Below, piece by piece: positions 15,651-24,841 of a DNA stretch of 64,000 nt (position 1 is the stretch's first letter; each line of letters opens with the position of its first letter). The notes beneath the pieces were generated by a model, which was not told where the DNA came from, ran no database searches, and worked only from the letters and a program-made list of their open reading frames with translations. The stretch is from NCBI GenBank assembly GCA_910579995.1, contig CAJTWH010000002.1:186001-250000 (forward strand). The letters run 5' to 3'. Position numbers and translations under genes: made by a program. The stretch is from an uncultured Muribaculaceae bacterium (GTDB taxonomy: Bacteria; Bacteroidota; Bacteroidia; Bacteroidales; Muribaculaceae).

Positions 15651-17549
15651 ATGACCAACGGATTTTTTCGCGCGGCTGCAATATCGACACCTGTCGCAGT
15701 AGCCGATCCGGCAGAAAATGCCAAACACATTATCTCAACTTTTGAAAGACTTGCCCAAGAGAATGTCGACTTGGCTGTTTTCCCGGAAATGTCGGTACCG
15801 GCATATACATGTGCCGACCTCTTCCACAACAGCGAATTGCTCTCAGCCACGGCCAATGCCCTTGAAGAAATAGTGCTTGCAAGCAAGCGTGCGGCCGACA
15901 CTCTGATAATCGTCGGAGCTCCCCATGAGCATTGCGGAGCGCTCTACAACTGCGCCATAGCTATATGTAACGGTGAGATTTGTGCCGTCGTACCCAAGAC
16001 ATACATACCCAACTACAACGAGTTTTACGAAAAACGTTGGTTTGCCGGCGCTACAGCTGATTTCTCTGCAAATACTATAATCACCCATAAAGGAGTGAAA
16101 GTGGGTGTAGAGATTTGCGAGGATCTGTGGACACCCGTCCCGCCAAGCAGCAAGCTCTCCATGGCCGGAGCCGAGGTAATTGCCAATCTCTCGGCCAGCG
16201 ACGATATCACAGGTAAATATGCCTATCTGAGCAATCTTGTCGCCCAGCAGTCGGCACGCTGTATATGCGGATATGTATATGCCTCGGCCGGTTTCGGCGA
16301 ATCATCGACCGACCTTGTATTCGACGCCAAACTGTTCATCGCCGAGAACGGGCGCATGCTCTCTCAGAACAAGCGTTGGCAAAGCGGTGTGCAGATGACT
16401 GTGTCTGACATCGACATCGAGGCTCTACGCCGCGACCGCATGCACAACGGCTCTTTCGAGGGCTGCCGCCGCAACAACCGCATTGAAATCACAGAAATAA
16501 CCACCGGCTGCACCGCCAAGTCAATTAGCGGTTGGCAACTGCGGCGCGATGTTGACCCTCATCCTTTCGTACCGTCCGACGACACAATCCTTGCCGACCG
16601 CTGCGAGGAAATCATCAATATACAGGTTGCCGCTTTGGCAAAACGCCTCGACGCCACTCATTGCCGCACGCTTGTCGTAGGCGTATCAGGCGGTCTTGAC
16701 TCTACGCTCGCCCTACTCGTGGCTGCACGCACTTTCGACCGTCTCGGCCTCGACCGCAAAGGCATTATCGGCGTGACAATGCCCGGGTTCGGCACCACGG
16801 GGCGCACCCACGGCAACGCCTGCACCCTTATGACCGCCTTGGGTATCTCGCAGCGCGAGATTTCTATTGCCGCAGCAGTAAACCTGCACTTCAGCGACAT
16901 CGGTCACGACCCTGAAATCCACGATGTAACATACGAGAACAGTCAGGCCCGCGAACGCACACAGATTCTGATGGATATCGCCAACCAAGCCGGAGGCATG
17001 GTGCTTGGCACAGGCGACCTTTCGGAGCTTGCTCTCGGCTGGGCAACATACAATGGCGACCATATATCGATGTATGGCGTCAACGCCGGCGTACCCAAGA
17101 CTTTGGTAAAATATCTCACACGCTATTTCGCCATGAACGCCGACGGCGACGAACGTGCGGCACTGCTCGATATCATCGACACCCCCATAAGCCCCGAATT
17201 GCTTCCGGCAACAGCCGAAGGTGATATTGACCAGAAAACCGAAGATCTCGTAGGGCCATACGAACTGCATGATTTCTTCCTTTACTATACCCTGCGCTAC
17301 GGTTTCAAGCCGAGCCGTATATTCTTGCTCGCACGCAAGGCTTTCGCCGGAAACTACGATGACGAGGTGATTCTCAAATGGCTGCGTACTTTCTTCCGCC
17401 GCTTTTTCAACCAGCAGTTCAAGCGCTCATGCCTGCCCGACGGTCCTAAGGTCGGCAGCGTCTGTCTGTCGCCCCGCGGCGACTGGCGTATGCCCTCCGA
17501 CGCCTCTTCGGCGGGTTGGCTCGCCGACATCGACAATATCAGGATTTAA
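15651..17549 (+). CDS. nadE: Glutamine-dependent NAD+ synthetase
   Basis: This 632-residue enzyme combines an N-terminal nitrilase-type glutaminase and a C-terminal NAD synthetase. The glutaminase triad is visible as Glu in FPEMSV, Lys in VPKTYIPNY and Cys in GVEICEDLW; the synthetase has the ATP-pyrophosphatase P-loop GVSGGLDST near residue 348. It amidates nicotinic acid adenine dinucleotide to NAD+ using ammonia channelled from glutamine. The length is as expected for the two-domain family. The gene follows the acetyltransferase gene by one base and its 3' end overlaps the convergent recX gene by 11 bp. Confidence 0.96.
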   Translation: MTNGFFRAAAISTPVAVADPAENAKHIISTFERLAQENVDLAVFPEMSVPAYTCADLFHNSELLSATANALEEIVLASKRAADTLIIVGAPHEHCGALYNCAIAICNGEICAVVPKTYIPNYNEFYEKRWFAGATADFSANTIITHKGVKVGVEICEDLWTPVPPSSKLSMAGAEVIANLSASDDITGKYAYLSNLVAQQSARCICGYVYASAGFGESSTDLVFDAKLFIAENGRMLSQNKRWQSGVQMTVSDIDIEALRRDRMHNGSFEGCRRNNRIEITEITTGCTAKSISGWQLRRDVDPHPFVPSDDTILADRCEEIINIQVAALAKRLDATHCRTLVVGVSGGLDSTLALLVAARTFDRLGLDRKGIIGVTMPGFGTTGRTHGNACTLMTALGISQREISIAAAVNLHFSDIGHDPEIHDVTYENSQARERTQILMDIANQAGGMVLGTGDLSELALGWATYNGDHISMYGVNAGVPKTLVKYLTRYFAMNADGDERAALLDIIDTPISPELLPATAEGDIDQKTEDLVGPYELHDFFLYYTLRYGFKPSRIFLLARKAFAGNYDDEVILKWLRTFFRRFFNQQFKRSCLPDGPKVGSVCLSPRGDWRMPSDASSAGWLADIDNIRI

Positions 17550-18006
17550 TATATTTGGAGATTAGCGCCGGCTCATAGCCGCGCGAAAGGGCGTAGCGAT
17601 ATATTTTGCTGCGCCCTTCGTATGTATCGGGCTCGGCGACGCTGCGGGTCTTGGCTTTGATTACGGCCTTGAGGATAGTGATATATTCTTCTTCATCGAT
17701 TTCTTCGAGCGCTTTCTCTATGGTATCGGCGTCGATACGTTTGGCGCGAAGAAGCATACGTATCCTCACACGGCCGCAACGGCCATAGCGGTACCGGTCG
17801 CGCACAAAAGAGGCAGCGAAGCGCTCATCATCTACAAACCGTCGTCGCTCAAGCGAGTGAAGTATTACATCGGCGTCTTCCTCTCCCACGCCCCACGCCC
17901 GCAGTTTCTGCTCGAGTTCATAGCGGCAATGCTCTGCCCTCGCGCACAATTCCTCGAGGCGTATAAGAGCCTTTTCGGGTGCTATCACCTTGCGTTGATA
18001 TCTCAT
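17539..18006 (-). CDS. recX: Regulatory protein RecX
   Basis: This 155-residue, mostly helical and strongly charged protein has the three-helix repeats of RecX (ALIRLEELCARAEHCRYEL, RRFVDDERFAASFVRDR and a further unit). RecX proteins bind RecA filaments and modulate recombination. The gene overlaps the prmC stop by 4 bases and is the last gene of the operon starting at 23085; there is no recA in view. Its stop overlaps the end of nadE on the other strand. Confidence 0.85.
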   Translation of the reverse strand: MRYQRKVIAPEKALIRLEELCARAEHCRYELEQKLRAWGVGEEDADVILHSLERRRFVDDERFAASFVRDRYRYGRCGRVRIRMLLRAKRIDADTIEKALEEIDEEEYITILKAVIKAKTRSVAEPDTYEGRSKIYRYALSRGYEPALISKYIKS

Positions 18007-18857
18007 GGCTTTACGGCTGAGGCATAGCGGTAATTTCCTTTGTAGTCGCGGGCTACGCTGACATCGTCAAAACCGTTTTCGCGCAGCATGGCCGCCATTT
18101 CTTCGGCAAAGTGCTGATTGATTTCAAAATATAGCATGCCGCCGCTGCGAAGTGCGGTATGGGCATATCCGGCTATAGCTTTGTAGAAGCGCAGCGGGTC
18201 GCTGTCGGGGACAAACAATGCCGTATGAGGTTCGTAGTCGAGCACACGCGAATCCATTTCCTTAGCCTCGGATTCGGTTACGTAGGGAGGATTGCTAACA
18301 ACGATATCAAAACTGTCTGCCGCAGGCGAAGCCTTGAGGAGATCGGCACATATAAAATCGACATTTGCCTTCAGACTGGCGGCATTGCTTTTCGCCACCG
18401 TAATAGCCTCGCTGCTTATGTCGATACCGGTCACTTTGCTGAAAGGCAACGCCCGGGCAAGACTGATGGCTATGCACCCGGTGCCTGTGCCGATATCGCA
18501 GACCCTAAGGTCGGATGTGCCTCCCCAGCGGTCAGTAATCATATCTACAAGTCCGGCAGTCTCGGGGCGGGGAATAAGTGTCGCCGGCGTCACGATAAAG
18601 TCGTTGCCCATGAAGCGGGCGCGGCCGATAGCATATTGCACAGGCTCTCCGGCCGCAATCTTATCTACTACGGCCTTGATCTTAGCCTGCATGGAGTCGG
18701 TAATCTCGCGGTCGCCGTTGGCAAAGACAAACGTCTTGGAATAGCCGGCTACATCTTCAAATATTATGTCAGCGGCAGCCGACGCCTCACCCCCGTTGCC
18801 GAGGATAGACGTCAGCTGATCTTTTATGGTGCGGAAATATTGGCGGACAGAAGTCAT
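18003..18857 (-). CDS. prmC: Peptide chain release factor N5-glutamine methyltransferase
   Basis: This 284-residue protein has the N-terminal helical domain and a class I SAM-dependent methyltransferase domain of PrmC/HemK. RPETAGLVDMI, VCDIGTGTGCIAISLA (SAM-binding glycine loop) and the substrate-glutamine motif NPPYV are all present. It methylates the GGQ glutamine of release factors. Start and stop codons overlap neighbours by 4 bases (ATGA), indicating translational coupling with obgE and recX. Confidence 0.95.
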   Translation of the reverse strand: MTSVRQYFRTIKDQLTSILGNGGEASAAADIIFEDVAGYSKTFVFANGDREITDSMQAKIKAVVDKIAAGEPVQYAIGRARFMGNDFIVTPATLIPRPETAGLVDMITDRWGGTSDLRVCDIGTGTGCIAISLARALPFSKVTGIDISSEAITVAKSNAASLKANVDFICADLLKASPAADSFDIVVSNPPYVTESEAKEMDSRVLDYEPHTALFVPDSDPLRFYKAIAGYAHTALRSGGMLYFEINQHFAEEMAAMLRENGFDDVSVARDYKGNYRYASAVKP

Positions 18858-20107
18858 TGACGGTCGTCGTTGATAGCTTCGTAGATAAAGGGGTCTTCGC
18901 CATCGTCATCATCATCGCTGTCCTCCACATCGGCGTCATCCCAGTCGATATCCTCTCCCCACGCGTCGGGATGGATACTGCGCAGGTCTTCTGCTTCTTG
19001 CTCAGCCTCTTCTTCGGTAGGCTCGTATTGGAAAATAAATTCATCTTCCTCACGTACACGGTGATGGCCGTCAAGCGGTCGGTGGATAATGTCGGCGGCG
19101 TCGATACGGTTGCTCTCGTCGGTAATCGCACGCCAAAGCATGTCTTTGAGCTCGGTAATGCCCTGCCCTGTCACCGCAGAGATAAACACTGACGGAATGC
19201 CCTCGGGAAGAGTCTTGGCGATTTCCTCGCGCAATTCATCATCGAGCATATCTGACTTCGACACAGCAAGTACGCGCGGCTTGTCGACAAGTTGCGGATT
19301 GAACTGTTCGAGCTCGTTGAGCAAGATCTTATACTGCTCTGCAATATCGTCGGCGTCGGCTGGCACCATGAAGAGAAGCACGGCATTGCGCTCTATATGG
19401 CGCAGGAAACGCAGGCCCAAGCCTTTGCCCTCGCTCGCACCCTCGATGATTCCGGGGATATCGGCCATCACGAAAGAGCGGTTGTCGCGGTAGGCCACAA
19501 TACCGAGCTGCGGCTCCATGGTTGTGAAGGGGTAATCGGCAATCTTAGGCTCGGCCGCACTTACAGCCGAGAGCAATGTCGATTTACCGGCATTGGGGAA
19601 GCCTACAAGACCTACATCGGCGAGCATTTTAAGTTCGAGCACCACACTGCGCTCAATTGCCGGCTCTCCGGGCTGGGCATAGCGGGGGGTCCGGTTGGTG
19701 GCACTCTTGAAATGCCAGTTGCCAAGGCCTCCGCGGCCTCCTTTGAGGAGCTTCACTTCCTGACCGTCGTCGGTGACTTCGCAGAGATATTCACCTGTTT
19801 CGGCGTCGAAAACGACAGTACCGCAAGGAACATCAACCACTACATCGTCGCCGTCTTTACCGAAACTGCGGCCGCCGGAACCCGACTGACCGTTGCCGGC
19901 AAAAATATGACGACGGTATTTCAAAGGCAAAAGAGTCCACATATTACGGTTTCCACGCAGTATAATATGACCGCCGCGACCGCCGTCGCCGCCGTCAGGA
20001 CCGCCTTTGGGCACATATTTGGCACGATAAAAATGGCGCGAACCCGCACCGCCTTTGCCCGACCGGCAAAGTATCTTCACATAATCTATAAAGTTTGATT
20101 CAGGCAT
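18854..20107 (-). CDS. obgE: Ribosome-associated GTPase Obg
   Basis: This 417-residue protein has the glycine-rich Obg fold at residues 1-160 (KGGPDGGDGGRGG, KGGRGGLGN), then a G domain with G1 GFPNAGKST, switch region DYPFTTMEP, G3 DIPG and G4-type SKSD. The C-terminal 60 residues are very acidic (DWDDADVEDSDDDDDGE), a variable tail. It functions in large ribosomal subunit maturation and stress signalling. I place the start at 20107 (MPESNF), which is where Obg homology begins, although the frame is open further upstream. It lies 40 bases after the nucleotidyltransferase gene and overlaps prmC by 4 bases. Confidence 0.95.
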   Translation of the reverse strand: MPESNFIDYVKILCRSGKGGAGSRHFYRAKYVPKGGPDGGDGGRGGHIILRGNRNMWTLLPLKYRRHIFAGNGQSGSGGRSFGKDGDDVVVDVPCGTVVFDAETGEYLCEVTDDGQEVKLLKGGRGGLGNWHFKSATNRTPRYAQPGEPAIERSVVLELKMLADVGLVGFPNAGKSTLLSAVSAAEPKIADYPFTTMEPQLGIVAYRDNRSFVMADIPGIIEGASEGKGLGLRFLRHIERNAVLLFMVPADADDIAEQYKILLNELEQFNPQLVDKPRVLAVSKSDMLDDELREEIAKTLPEGIPSVFISAVTGQGITELKDMLWRAITDESNRIDAADIIHRPLDGHHRVREEDEFIFQYEPTEEEAEQEAEDLRSIHPDAWGEDIDWDDADVEDSDDDDDGEDPFIYEAINDDRQ

Positions 20108-20147
20108 GATTACATTAGTTACGTTAATATTAGAACAAGCGAGGCTG

Positions 20148-21218
20148 CTAAGAGTTCGCCATTGCATTGTGATGACGCATAAGCTGCCCGGCCTGACGGA
20201 AGTCAACGGGCGAGCCGACGTCAATCCATGTTCCCTTGATAGGATAATATGTCACTTTGCGTCCGGCGGCTATCGCACGCTCAATGAGGTCTGTCGCGTC
20301 GCAATGCTCGCCTTCGACAAGGGTTGAGAGTAGGTCGTTTGAAAAGATATAGATCCCGGCGTTGGCGTAATATGAATACGATGGCTTTTCTTCTATCGCA
20401 GTCACCGCGTCGGGGTCGCTTTCGTCAAGAGTGAGTATTGCGTAAGGCACCGACACCTGATATGGCACGACGGCTATAGTCACATCTGCCTCTTGCGAGC
20501 GGTGACGCAGATACATTTCTTCGAAAGATATGGTGGTGAGAAGGTCGGAATTCATCACAAGCGTGTTGCCGACATGACTCTCCGGCCACAGGCCTGCAAC
20601 GGCTCCGATTGTACCGAGAGGCTTTTCTTCAGTCACACAGCGCACTTTCACACCGCCGACAGGCTCGACGAAATGCTGATGTATCTGCTCGGCAAGATAG
20701 CGCGTGGTGACTACAATATCGTTTATACCGCATGCTGCGAGAGCCTCTACATTATAGTCGATTATAGCCTTTCCTTCGATTTCGAGCAGAGGCTTGGGAG
20801 TGGAAAGAGTCATAGGACGCAATCTCTCGCCGCGGCCTCCGGCCATCAGCACAGCCCGCAGGGGCAAGACTGTGCGGCATTGGGTAAGATCAATCAGCGA
20901 CACGAGATGAAACGCGCTGTCGACAACCGGGATAAGACTTATTCCTTTGGCTCGGCAGGCTCCGAGAACCGCCGGGTCGATATTGCCATCGCAGACATAT
21001 CTGAATTCCCTATGGCAAAGTTCTGCCACAGTCTTGTCAAGAGCAGCACCCGCGATAAGCGCGCGACGGATATCGCCATCGGTGATACTGCCGAGAATAC
21101 GCTGCTCATCATCAATTACAAAGAGCGTCATCACTCCTCCTGAAAGAGCATTGAGCTGCTGCAGCGCGTCAAGCAGACTTGCTCCACTGTCAATCGTATG
21201 TCGGGATATATCGTTCAT
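20148..21218 (-). CDS. CBS-domain nucleotidyltransferase, PtmE-like (legionaminate pathway)
   Basis: This 356-residue protein has a pair of CBS domains at about 1-118 (LFVIDDEQRILGSITDGDIRR and a second unit ending LIPVVDSAFHLVSLID), then a nucleotidyltransferase domain with LMAGGRGERLRPMT (nucleotide-binding motif), STPKPLLEI, and the metal-binding aspartate in MNSDLL. The CBS plus NTP-transferase arrangement matches PtmE of Campylobacter, which makes GDP-glucosamine at the start of legionaminic acid synthesis. It overlaps the cytidylyltransferase gene by 4 bases. A mannose-1-phosphate guanylyltransferase role is the main alternative; the neighbours favour the nonulosonate route. Confidence 0.82.
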   Translation of the reverse strand: MNDISRHTIDSGASLLDALQQLNALSGGVMTLFVIDDEQRILGSITDGDIRRALIAGAALDKTVAELCHREFRYVCDGNIDPAVLGACRAKGISLIPVVDSAFHLVSLIDLTQCRTVLPLRAVLMAGGRGERLRPMTLSTPKPLLEIEGKAIIDYNVEALAACGINDIVVTTRYLAEQIHQHFVEPVGGVKVRCVTEEKPLGTIGAVAGLWPESHVGNTLVMNSDLLTTISFEEMYLRHRSQEADVTIAVVPYQVSVPYAILTLDESDPDAVTAIEEKPSYSYYANAGIYIFSNDLLSTLVEGEHCDATDLIERAIAAGRKVTYYPIKGTWIDVGSPVDFRQAGQLMRHHNAMANS

Positions 21219-21904
21219 GGCTTTTCAAATAACATTTCAGCGCGTTGCCAATCGGCCGGGGTATCGAGGTCTATGCTTCGCGAAGCCGGCATGAAGAAAG
21301 GCACACGCCGGGCAAATTCTCCAAGGCCGCAGCGACGCAAAGAATCAGGATTTATAACATATACAGCGCCATTGTATTCGAGCACGGGCGGAGCGTCCTG
21401 TCGGCGTGTATAAGTTCCGGGGCCTTTGCATACGTGGAGATAGCCCTCTGAATCGGTTTCAAAGAGATTGTAATATGGATTTGCAGCCGAATCGCATACG
21501 CTGACCACCATATCAACATCCGGACTGAAAATATCTATCGCCCCGGCTACATCCTCAGCCAACCGCAGAGGCGACGTCGGCTGCAGGAGCACCACGCAAT
21601 CGTAAACTATACCTTTACCGTCGGCCCACGCCATTGCGTCGAGCATTACGTCGCGGCTCGATGTCGTGTCAGCCCCCAAACTCTCAGGGCGCATATATTC
21701 TACCTCAACGCCGCAATCACGGGCTACACCAGCAATCTCTTCATCATCCGTAGAGACAAGGATATAGCCGGGATGTTGAAGCATAACTTCAAGTGCGCAT
21801 GATATCGAATACCATATCAGCGGTTTACCTGCAAGCGGCTTGATATTCTTGCGCGGTATACCTTTGCTTCCGCCACGCGCCGGAATTATATACAGGGGCT
21901 TCAT
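21215..21904 (-). CDS. CMP-nonulosonate cytidylyltransferase (NeuA/LegF-like)
   Basis: This 229-residue protein starts MKPLYIIPARGGSKGIP, the canonical CMP-sialate synthetase nucleotide-binding motif, followed by KNIKPLAGKPLIWYSI and VVLLQPTSPLR. It should activate a nine-carbon sugar acid with CTP. It could use legionaminate, pseudaminate or sialate; sequence alone does not decide. The start at 21904 overlaps the stop of the upstream epimerase gene (ATGA), whereas the longer frame would overlap it by over 80 bases. Confidence 0.88.
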   Translation of the reverse strand: MKPLYIIPARGGSKGIPRKNIKPLAGKPLIWYSISCALEVMLQHPGYILVSTDDEEIAGVARDCGVEVEYMRPESLGADTTSSRDVMLDAMAWADGKGIVYDCVVLLQPTSPLRLAEDVAGAIDIFSPDVDMVVSVCDSAANPYYNLFETDSEGYLHVCKGPGTYTRRQDAPPVLEYNGAVYVINPDSLRRCGLGEFARRVPFFMPASRSIDLDTPADWQRAEMLFEKP

Positions 21905-23085
21905 TTTAGGTCGTAAAATTGTTTTGGCGATATCGGTAAACTCTTCATAAAATCTTCGATGGCGTTTACCATTATCGCACATGTGTTTTCCTTGAAATAA
22001 GGGTTCTCGCGCCGGGCGGCAAGCTTCTTCATTTCATCACTCAAGCCGCACTTGATAGCCGCGGCTATTTCAGATGTGCTGTCGCCGCAATGAATAACCG
22101 ACGGAGCAGCAAGCCTTCCCTGCTGGCGTATGCCGATATTGACTGTCGGTATGCCTGCCGACGGCACCTCGACAATACCGCTTGATGAATTACCTATCAC
22201 AATATCTGCATACCTGAGCATGCTTTGATAGCGCACCATACCGAGAGACCTTACAAGTCTGACTCTCTCCGGCTGTCGATGTGCATATTCCTCAAGCATT
22301 GCGAGGAGAGATTCGCCGCCGGCGTCGTTGTTTGGAGCTGTGATGACTATCCTCATCTCAGGGAAGGCGTCAAGAGCTGCAAGGAAGTCGGCAAGGCGGC
22401 TCGCAGGTGCTATATCATCGTTAGTGGCGGGGTGATATGTTGCAAGGGCAAGAGGATGGCTATTGACATCGAAGTCAATGCTTGCGCTCAGTTCTTCGGC
22501 CGACATCAGGGGTGTATTGAAAGCATTCCACACGCCGATTGCTCCGGTGTTGACCACTGATTCAGGTGTCTCGCCCATCTGAATTACCCGATGGCGGTAT
22601 GGCTCGGTGGCTGTAAGATGAAGACTCGACAACTTGGTTATGGCATGACGGAAAGAATCATCGAGAGCCCCAACTGTAACCTCGCCACCTGCGATATGGA
22701 TAATCGGGATGTGCATTACCGACGCCGCCGAAGCCACTGCAAGCATTTCGTAGCGGTCGCCGAGAAGCAGTACGGCGTCGGGCCTCAGAGCAGCGAAAGC
22801 CTCTGCCATGCCACCGATCGTCTTGGCCATGACAAGTGCGCGGGCCTCATCGGTATCCCCTGCGACCTCGGTAGGCACTTTATAGGCAATATCAAAACCG
22901 TCGGACTCGATTTCGCGATATGTATTACCATATCGCTCAATAAGATGCATATTGGTAGCGATAATGCTTACTTCAATATCTCCACTTTCACGCAGCGCAC
23001 GGCACACCGACGAGAGCAGGCCCCAGTCGGCACGTGTGCTTGTAACTGTGCACAATCGTTTATGTCGGTCTTTTACCATCATCAT
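21901..23085 (-). CDS. Hydrolysing UDP-sugar 2-epimerase (NeuC/LegG-like)
   Basis: This 394-residue protein begins with VTSTRADWG near residue 15 (matching the GTRAEYG type motif of NeuC), then LLLGDRYEMLA and HIAGGEVTVGALDDSFRHAITK, and late GNSSSGIVEVPS. It should hydrolyse a UDP-activated (or GDP-activated, for LegG) N-acetylhexosamine and epimerise at C2, giving the mannosamine-type precursor of a nonulosonic acid. It is the first gene of an operon running to recX. Three consecutive ATG codons (23085, 23082, 23079) sit at the predicted transcription start, so the transcript may be almost leaderless. No nonulosonate synthase (NeuB/LegI) is in the window. Confidence 0.88.
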   Translation of the reverse strand: MMMVKDRHKRLCTVTSTRADWGLLSSVCRALRESGDIEVSIIATNMHLIERYGNTYREIESDGFDIAYKVPTEVAGDTDEARALVMAKTIGGMAEAFAALRPDAVLLLGDRYEMLAVASAASVMHIPIIHIAGGEVTVGALDDSFRHAITKLSSLHLTATEPYRHRVIQMGETPESVVNTGAIGVWNAFNTPLMSAEELSASIDFDVNSHPLALATYHPATNDDIAPASRLADFLAALDAFPEMRIVITAPNNDAGGESLLAMLEEYAHRQPERVRLVRSLGMVRYQSMLRYADIVIGNSSSGIVEVPSAGIPTVNIGIRQQGRLAAPSVIHCGDSTSEIAAAIKCGLSDEMKKLAARRENPYFKENTCAIMVNAIEDFMKSLPISPKQFYDLK

Positions 23086-23086
23086 G

Positions 23087-23128
23087 CAAAGTTACAAAAT
23101 TTATCCCAAACATCAAGTTGCAACTTGA
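23087..23128 (-). promoter_or_regulatory. Predicted promoter with palindrome over -33, epimerase operon
   Basis: On the minus strand TAACTTTG (23094-23087) is preceded by TTG (23116-23114) at a 19-bp spacing. The -33 TTG lies inside a perfect 16-bp palindrome TCAAGTTGCAACTTGA (23113-23128), so a repressor bound there would block the promoter. The -7 box directly abuts the first ATG. Confidence 0.6.
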
Positions 23129-23148
23129 CCTAACAAAGCACCCCTTAA

Positions 23149-23178
23149 TAAAAAAAGAGCGTGACACTAAGCCACGCC
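23149..23178 (-). terminator. Intrinsic terminator overlapping the end of the FKBP gene
   Basis: GCGTG (23159-23163) pairs with CACGC (23173-23177); on the minus strand the hairpin is followed by a run of T (complement of the A-run 23149-23156). The FKBP stop codon (23167-23169) lies in the loop, so the terminator overlaps the coding end. Confidence 0.7.
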
Positions 23179-23565
23179 CATAAGTTCTATCTCAAAAATC
23201 AATGTTGAGCCTCCGGGAATGCCGGGTTGATTGAAGCGTCCGTAGGCCTTGTCGGCAGGGATATATACTTCCCATTTGTCTCCGACATGCATTTGCAGCA
23301 ACGCTATTATCCAACCGGGTATAAGTTCGCGCAACCTGAAAGCCGGCGCCACACCTCCGCGGCTGCTGTCGAAAGTCTTGCCGTTGATAGTCTTGCCTGT
23401 ATAGTGTACTGTCACGACACTTCCGCGGTTCGGGCTCCGGCCATCCTTATTTCCGGACTTCAGCACCTTGTAGTATATGCCGCCGTCAAGTGCTTTTACT
23501 CCCGGCTCCTTGGCTTTATCGGCAAGCCAAGCTTGATTTTTTGCTATATATTCCTGTTTTGCCAT
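23167..23565 (-). CDS. FKBP-type peptidyl-prolyl cis-trans isomerase
   Basis: This 132-residue protein has an N-terminal charged helix and an FKBP domain with VTVHYTGKTINGKTFDSS, the FRLRELIPGWIIALLQMHVGDKWE segment split by the usual FKBP loop, and YGRFNQPGIPGGSTLIFEIEL. The frame has no signal peptide, so it probably acts in the cytoplasm. It accelerates prolyl isomerisation in protein folding. It lies 11 bases downstream of the MFS transporter gene and ends in a terminator, so the two form a short operon. Confidence 0.92.
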   Translation of the reverse strand: MAKQEYIAKNQAWLADKAKEPGVKALDGGIYYKVLKSGNKDGRSPNRGSVVTVHYTGKTINGKTFDSSRGGVAPAFRLRELIPGWIIALLQMHVGDKWEVYIPADKAYGRFNQPGIPGGSTLIFEIELMGVA

Positions 23566-23576
23566 TCAATAAATTA

Positions 23577-24770
23577 TTAATTTGCCAATTCCGAATTATT
23601 CCCGGTGCGACGCCAAGACATCCATGCAAACAACAGCGCGCTGCAGCCGCAGATACTAAGCAATATCAGCGTGGTGCTCAAGATATTGCCTATACCGACC
23701 AACGGTGAAACAATGCCACCGAAGAGGAAGCCCGAAGCACCGAATATGGCCGAAGCGGTGCCGACCATCGCTCTACCCTCATTCATAGCCAAAGTCGTTG
23801 CCGATGTAAGGATAAAGCCGACACTCACAAGCATAAGGAATGTCAGAATCTCATAGAGAATAAATCCGGGCAGCGCAACATATACAATCCATTGCAATAT
23901 AGCCGACCCTACAATGCCCAGCGCGCCAACGAGGGCGGCGTCAGACATTTTCTTGAACTTAAGCGACAGCCCCGAGCCGAAGCCAATACCTAAGGCGTTG
24001 ATACCGAATACTATCGAGAACTGCAACTCGGAAAAGCCGAAATGGTTCTGTATTATGAACGAGGCCGAAGACACGTAGGAGAACAATACACCGCAGCAGA
24101 AAGCATAAAGCAATGTATAGATTACGAAGAAGCGGAGTTTGAAAATCTTGGAGAAACCTTTGAGCAGGCTCAGGACAGAACCGGTATACCGTTTTTCCTT
24201 GGCATGAGACTCTTGAAATACGAGACACATAGCCAATATTACAGCACCGAATCCGAATAGAATCCAGAAAATGCCTTTCCAACCCACCGCCTCAGAAACA
24301 AGACCGCCGATTACCGGAGCGGTCACAGGGGCTATGCCATTGATCGCACCGATTATTGCAAGAGTCTTTCCGAGTTCGCGGCCGGAATAGCAGTCGGTAG
24401 CCACTGAGCGCGACAGCACAATACCACCCGAGCCTCCCAAGCCCTGAAGGAAACGGCATACATTGAAAAATTCTATACTCGGAGAGTAGATACTGGCTAC
24501 CGTAGACAGGGCGAACAATACCATTGCGGCGATGAGCACCGATTTGCGGCCATATTTATCGCTTAACGGGCCGAAAAATACCTGACCTATAGCCAAGCCC
24601 AGCATACTCGTGGCCAAGCCCATCTGTACGAGCGAAGCCGTAGTGTGGAAAACTTCGGCCATAGTCGGCAATGTGGGCAGATACATGTCGGTGACAAAAG
24701 GCCCGAAAGCCGACAACATTCCCAAAAACACTATCAGGAATATGTAATAACGCTTACTGAATTGTGACAT
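23577..24770 (-). CDS. MFS transporter, Bcr/CflA drug-resistance type
   Basis: This 397-residue protein has about 12 hydrophobic segments and the motifs of the Bcr/CflA family: ATDMYLPTLP-like FVTDMYLPTLPTMAE near 27, motif A as FGPLSDKYGRKSVLI near 65, and GGSGGIVLSRSVATD near 115. Proteins of this family export chloramphenicol, bicyclomycin and other small molecules across the inner membrane. The substrate is not predictable. It is the promoter-proximal gene of a two-gene unit with the FKBP gene. Confidence 0.9.
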   Translation of the reverse strand: MSQFSKRYYIFLIVFLGMLSAFGPFVTDMYLPTLPTMAEVFHTTASLVQMGLATSMLGLAIGQVFFGPLSDKYGRKSVLIAAMVLFALSTVASIYSPSIEFFNVCRFLQGLGGSGGIVLSRSVATDCYSGRELGKTLAIIGAINGIAPVTAPVIGGLVSEAVGWKGIFWILFGFGAVILAMCLVFQESHAKEKRYTGSVLSLLKGFSKIFKLRFFVIYTLLYAFCCGVLFSYVSSASFIIQNHFGFSELQFSIVFGINALGIGFGSGLSLKFKKMSDAALVGALGIVGSAILQWIVYVALPGFILYEILTFLMLVSVGFILTSATTLAMNEGRAMVGTASAIFGASGFLFGGIVSPLVGIGNILSTTLILLSICGCSALLFAWMSWRRTGNNSELAN

Positions 24771-24784
24771 GATGAATTTTTGTG

Positions 24785-24792
24785 CAAAATTA
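24785..24792 (-). promoter_or_regulatory. Predicted -7 box of the MFS-FKBP unit
   Basis: TAATTTTG on the minus strand lies 14 bases before the ATG at 24770, giving a very short leader. It occupies the 71-bp gap after the menE stop. No -33 TTTG is evident. Confidence 0.5.
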
Positions 24793-24841
24793 CCAATAAT
24801 TTCATTTATCTTTGAAAATATTATTGGCTAAACGCACGCTT

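Noticed and set aside
20108..20224. 39-codon N-terminal extension of ObgE
   Set aside because: Obg homology begins at the ATG at 20107, and the extension would overlap the nucleotidyltransferase gene.
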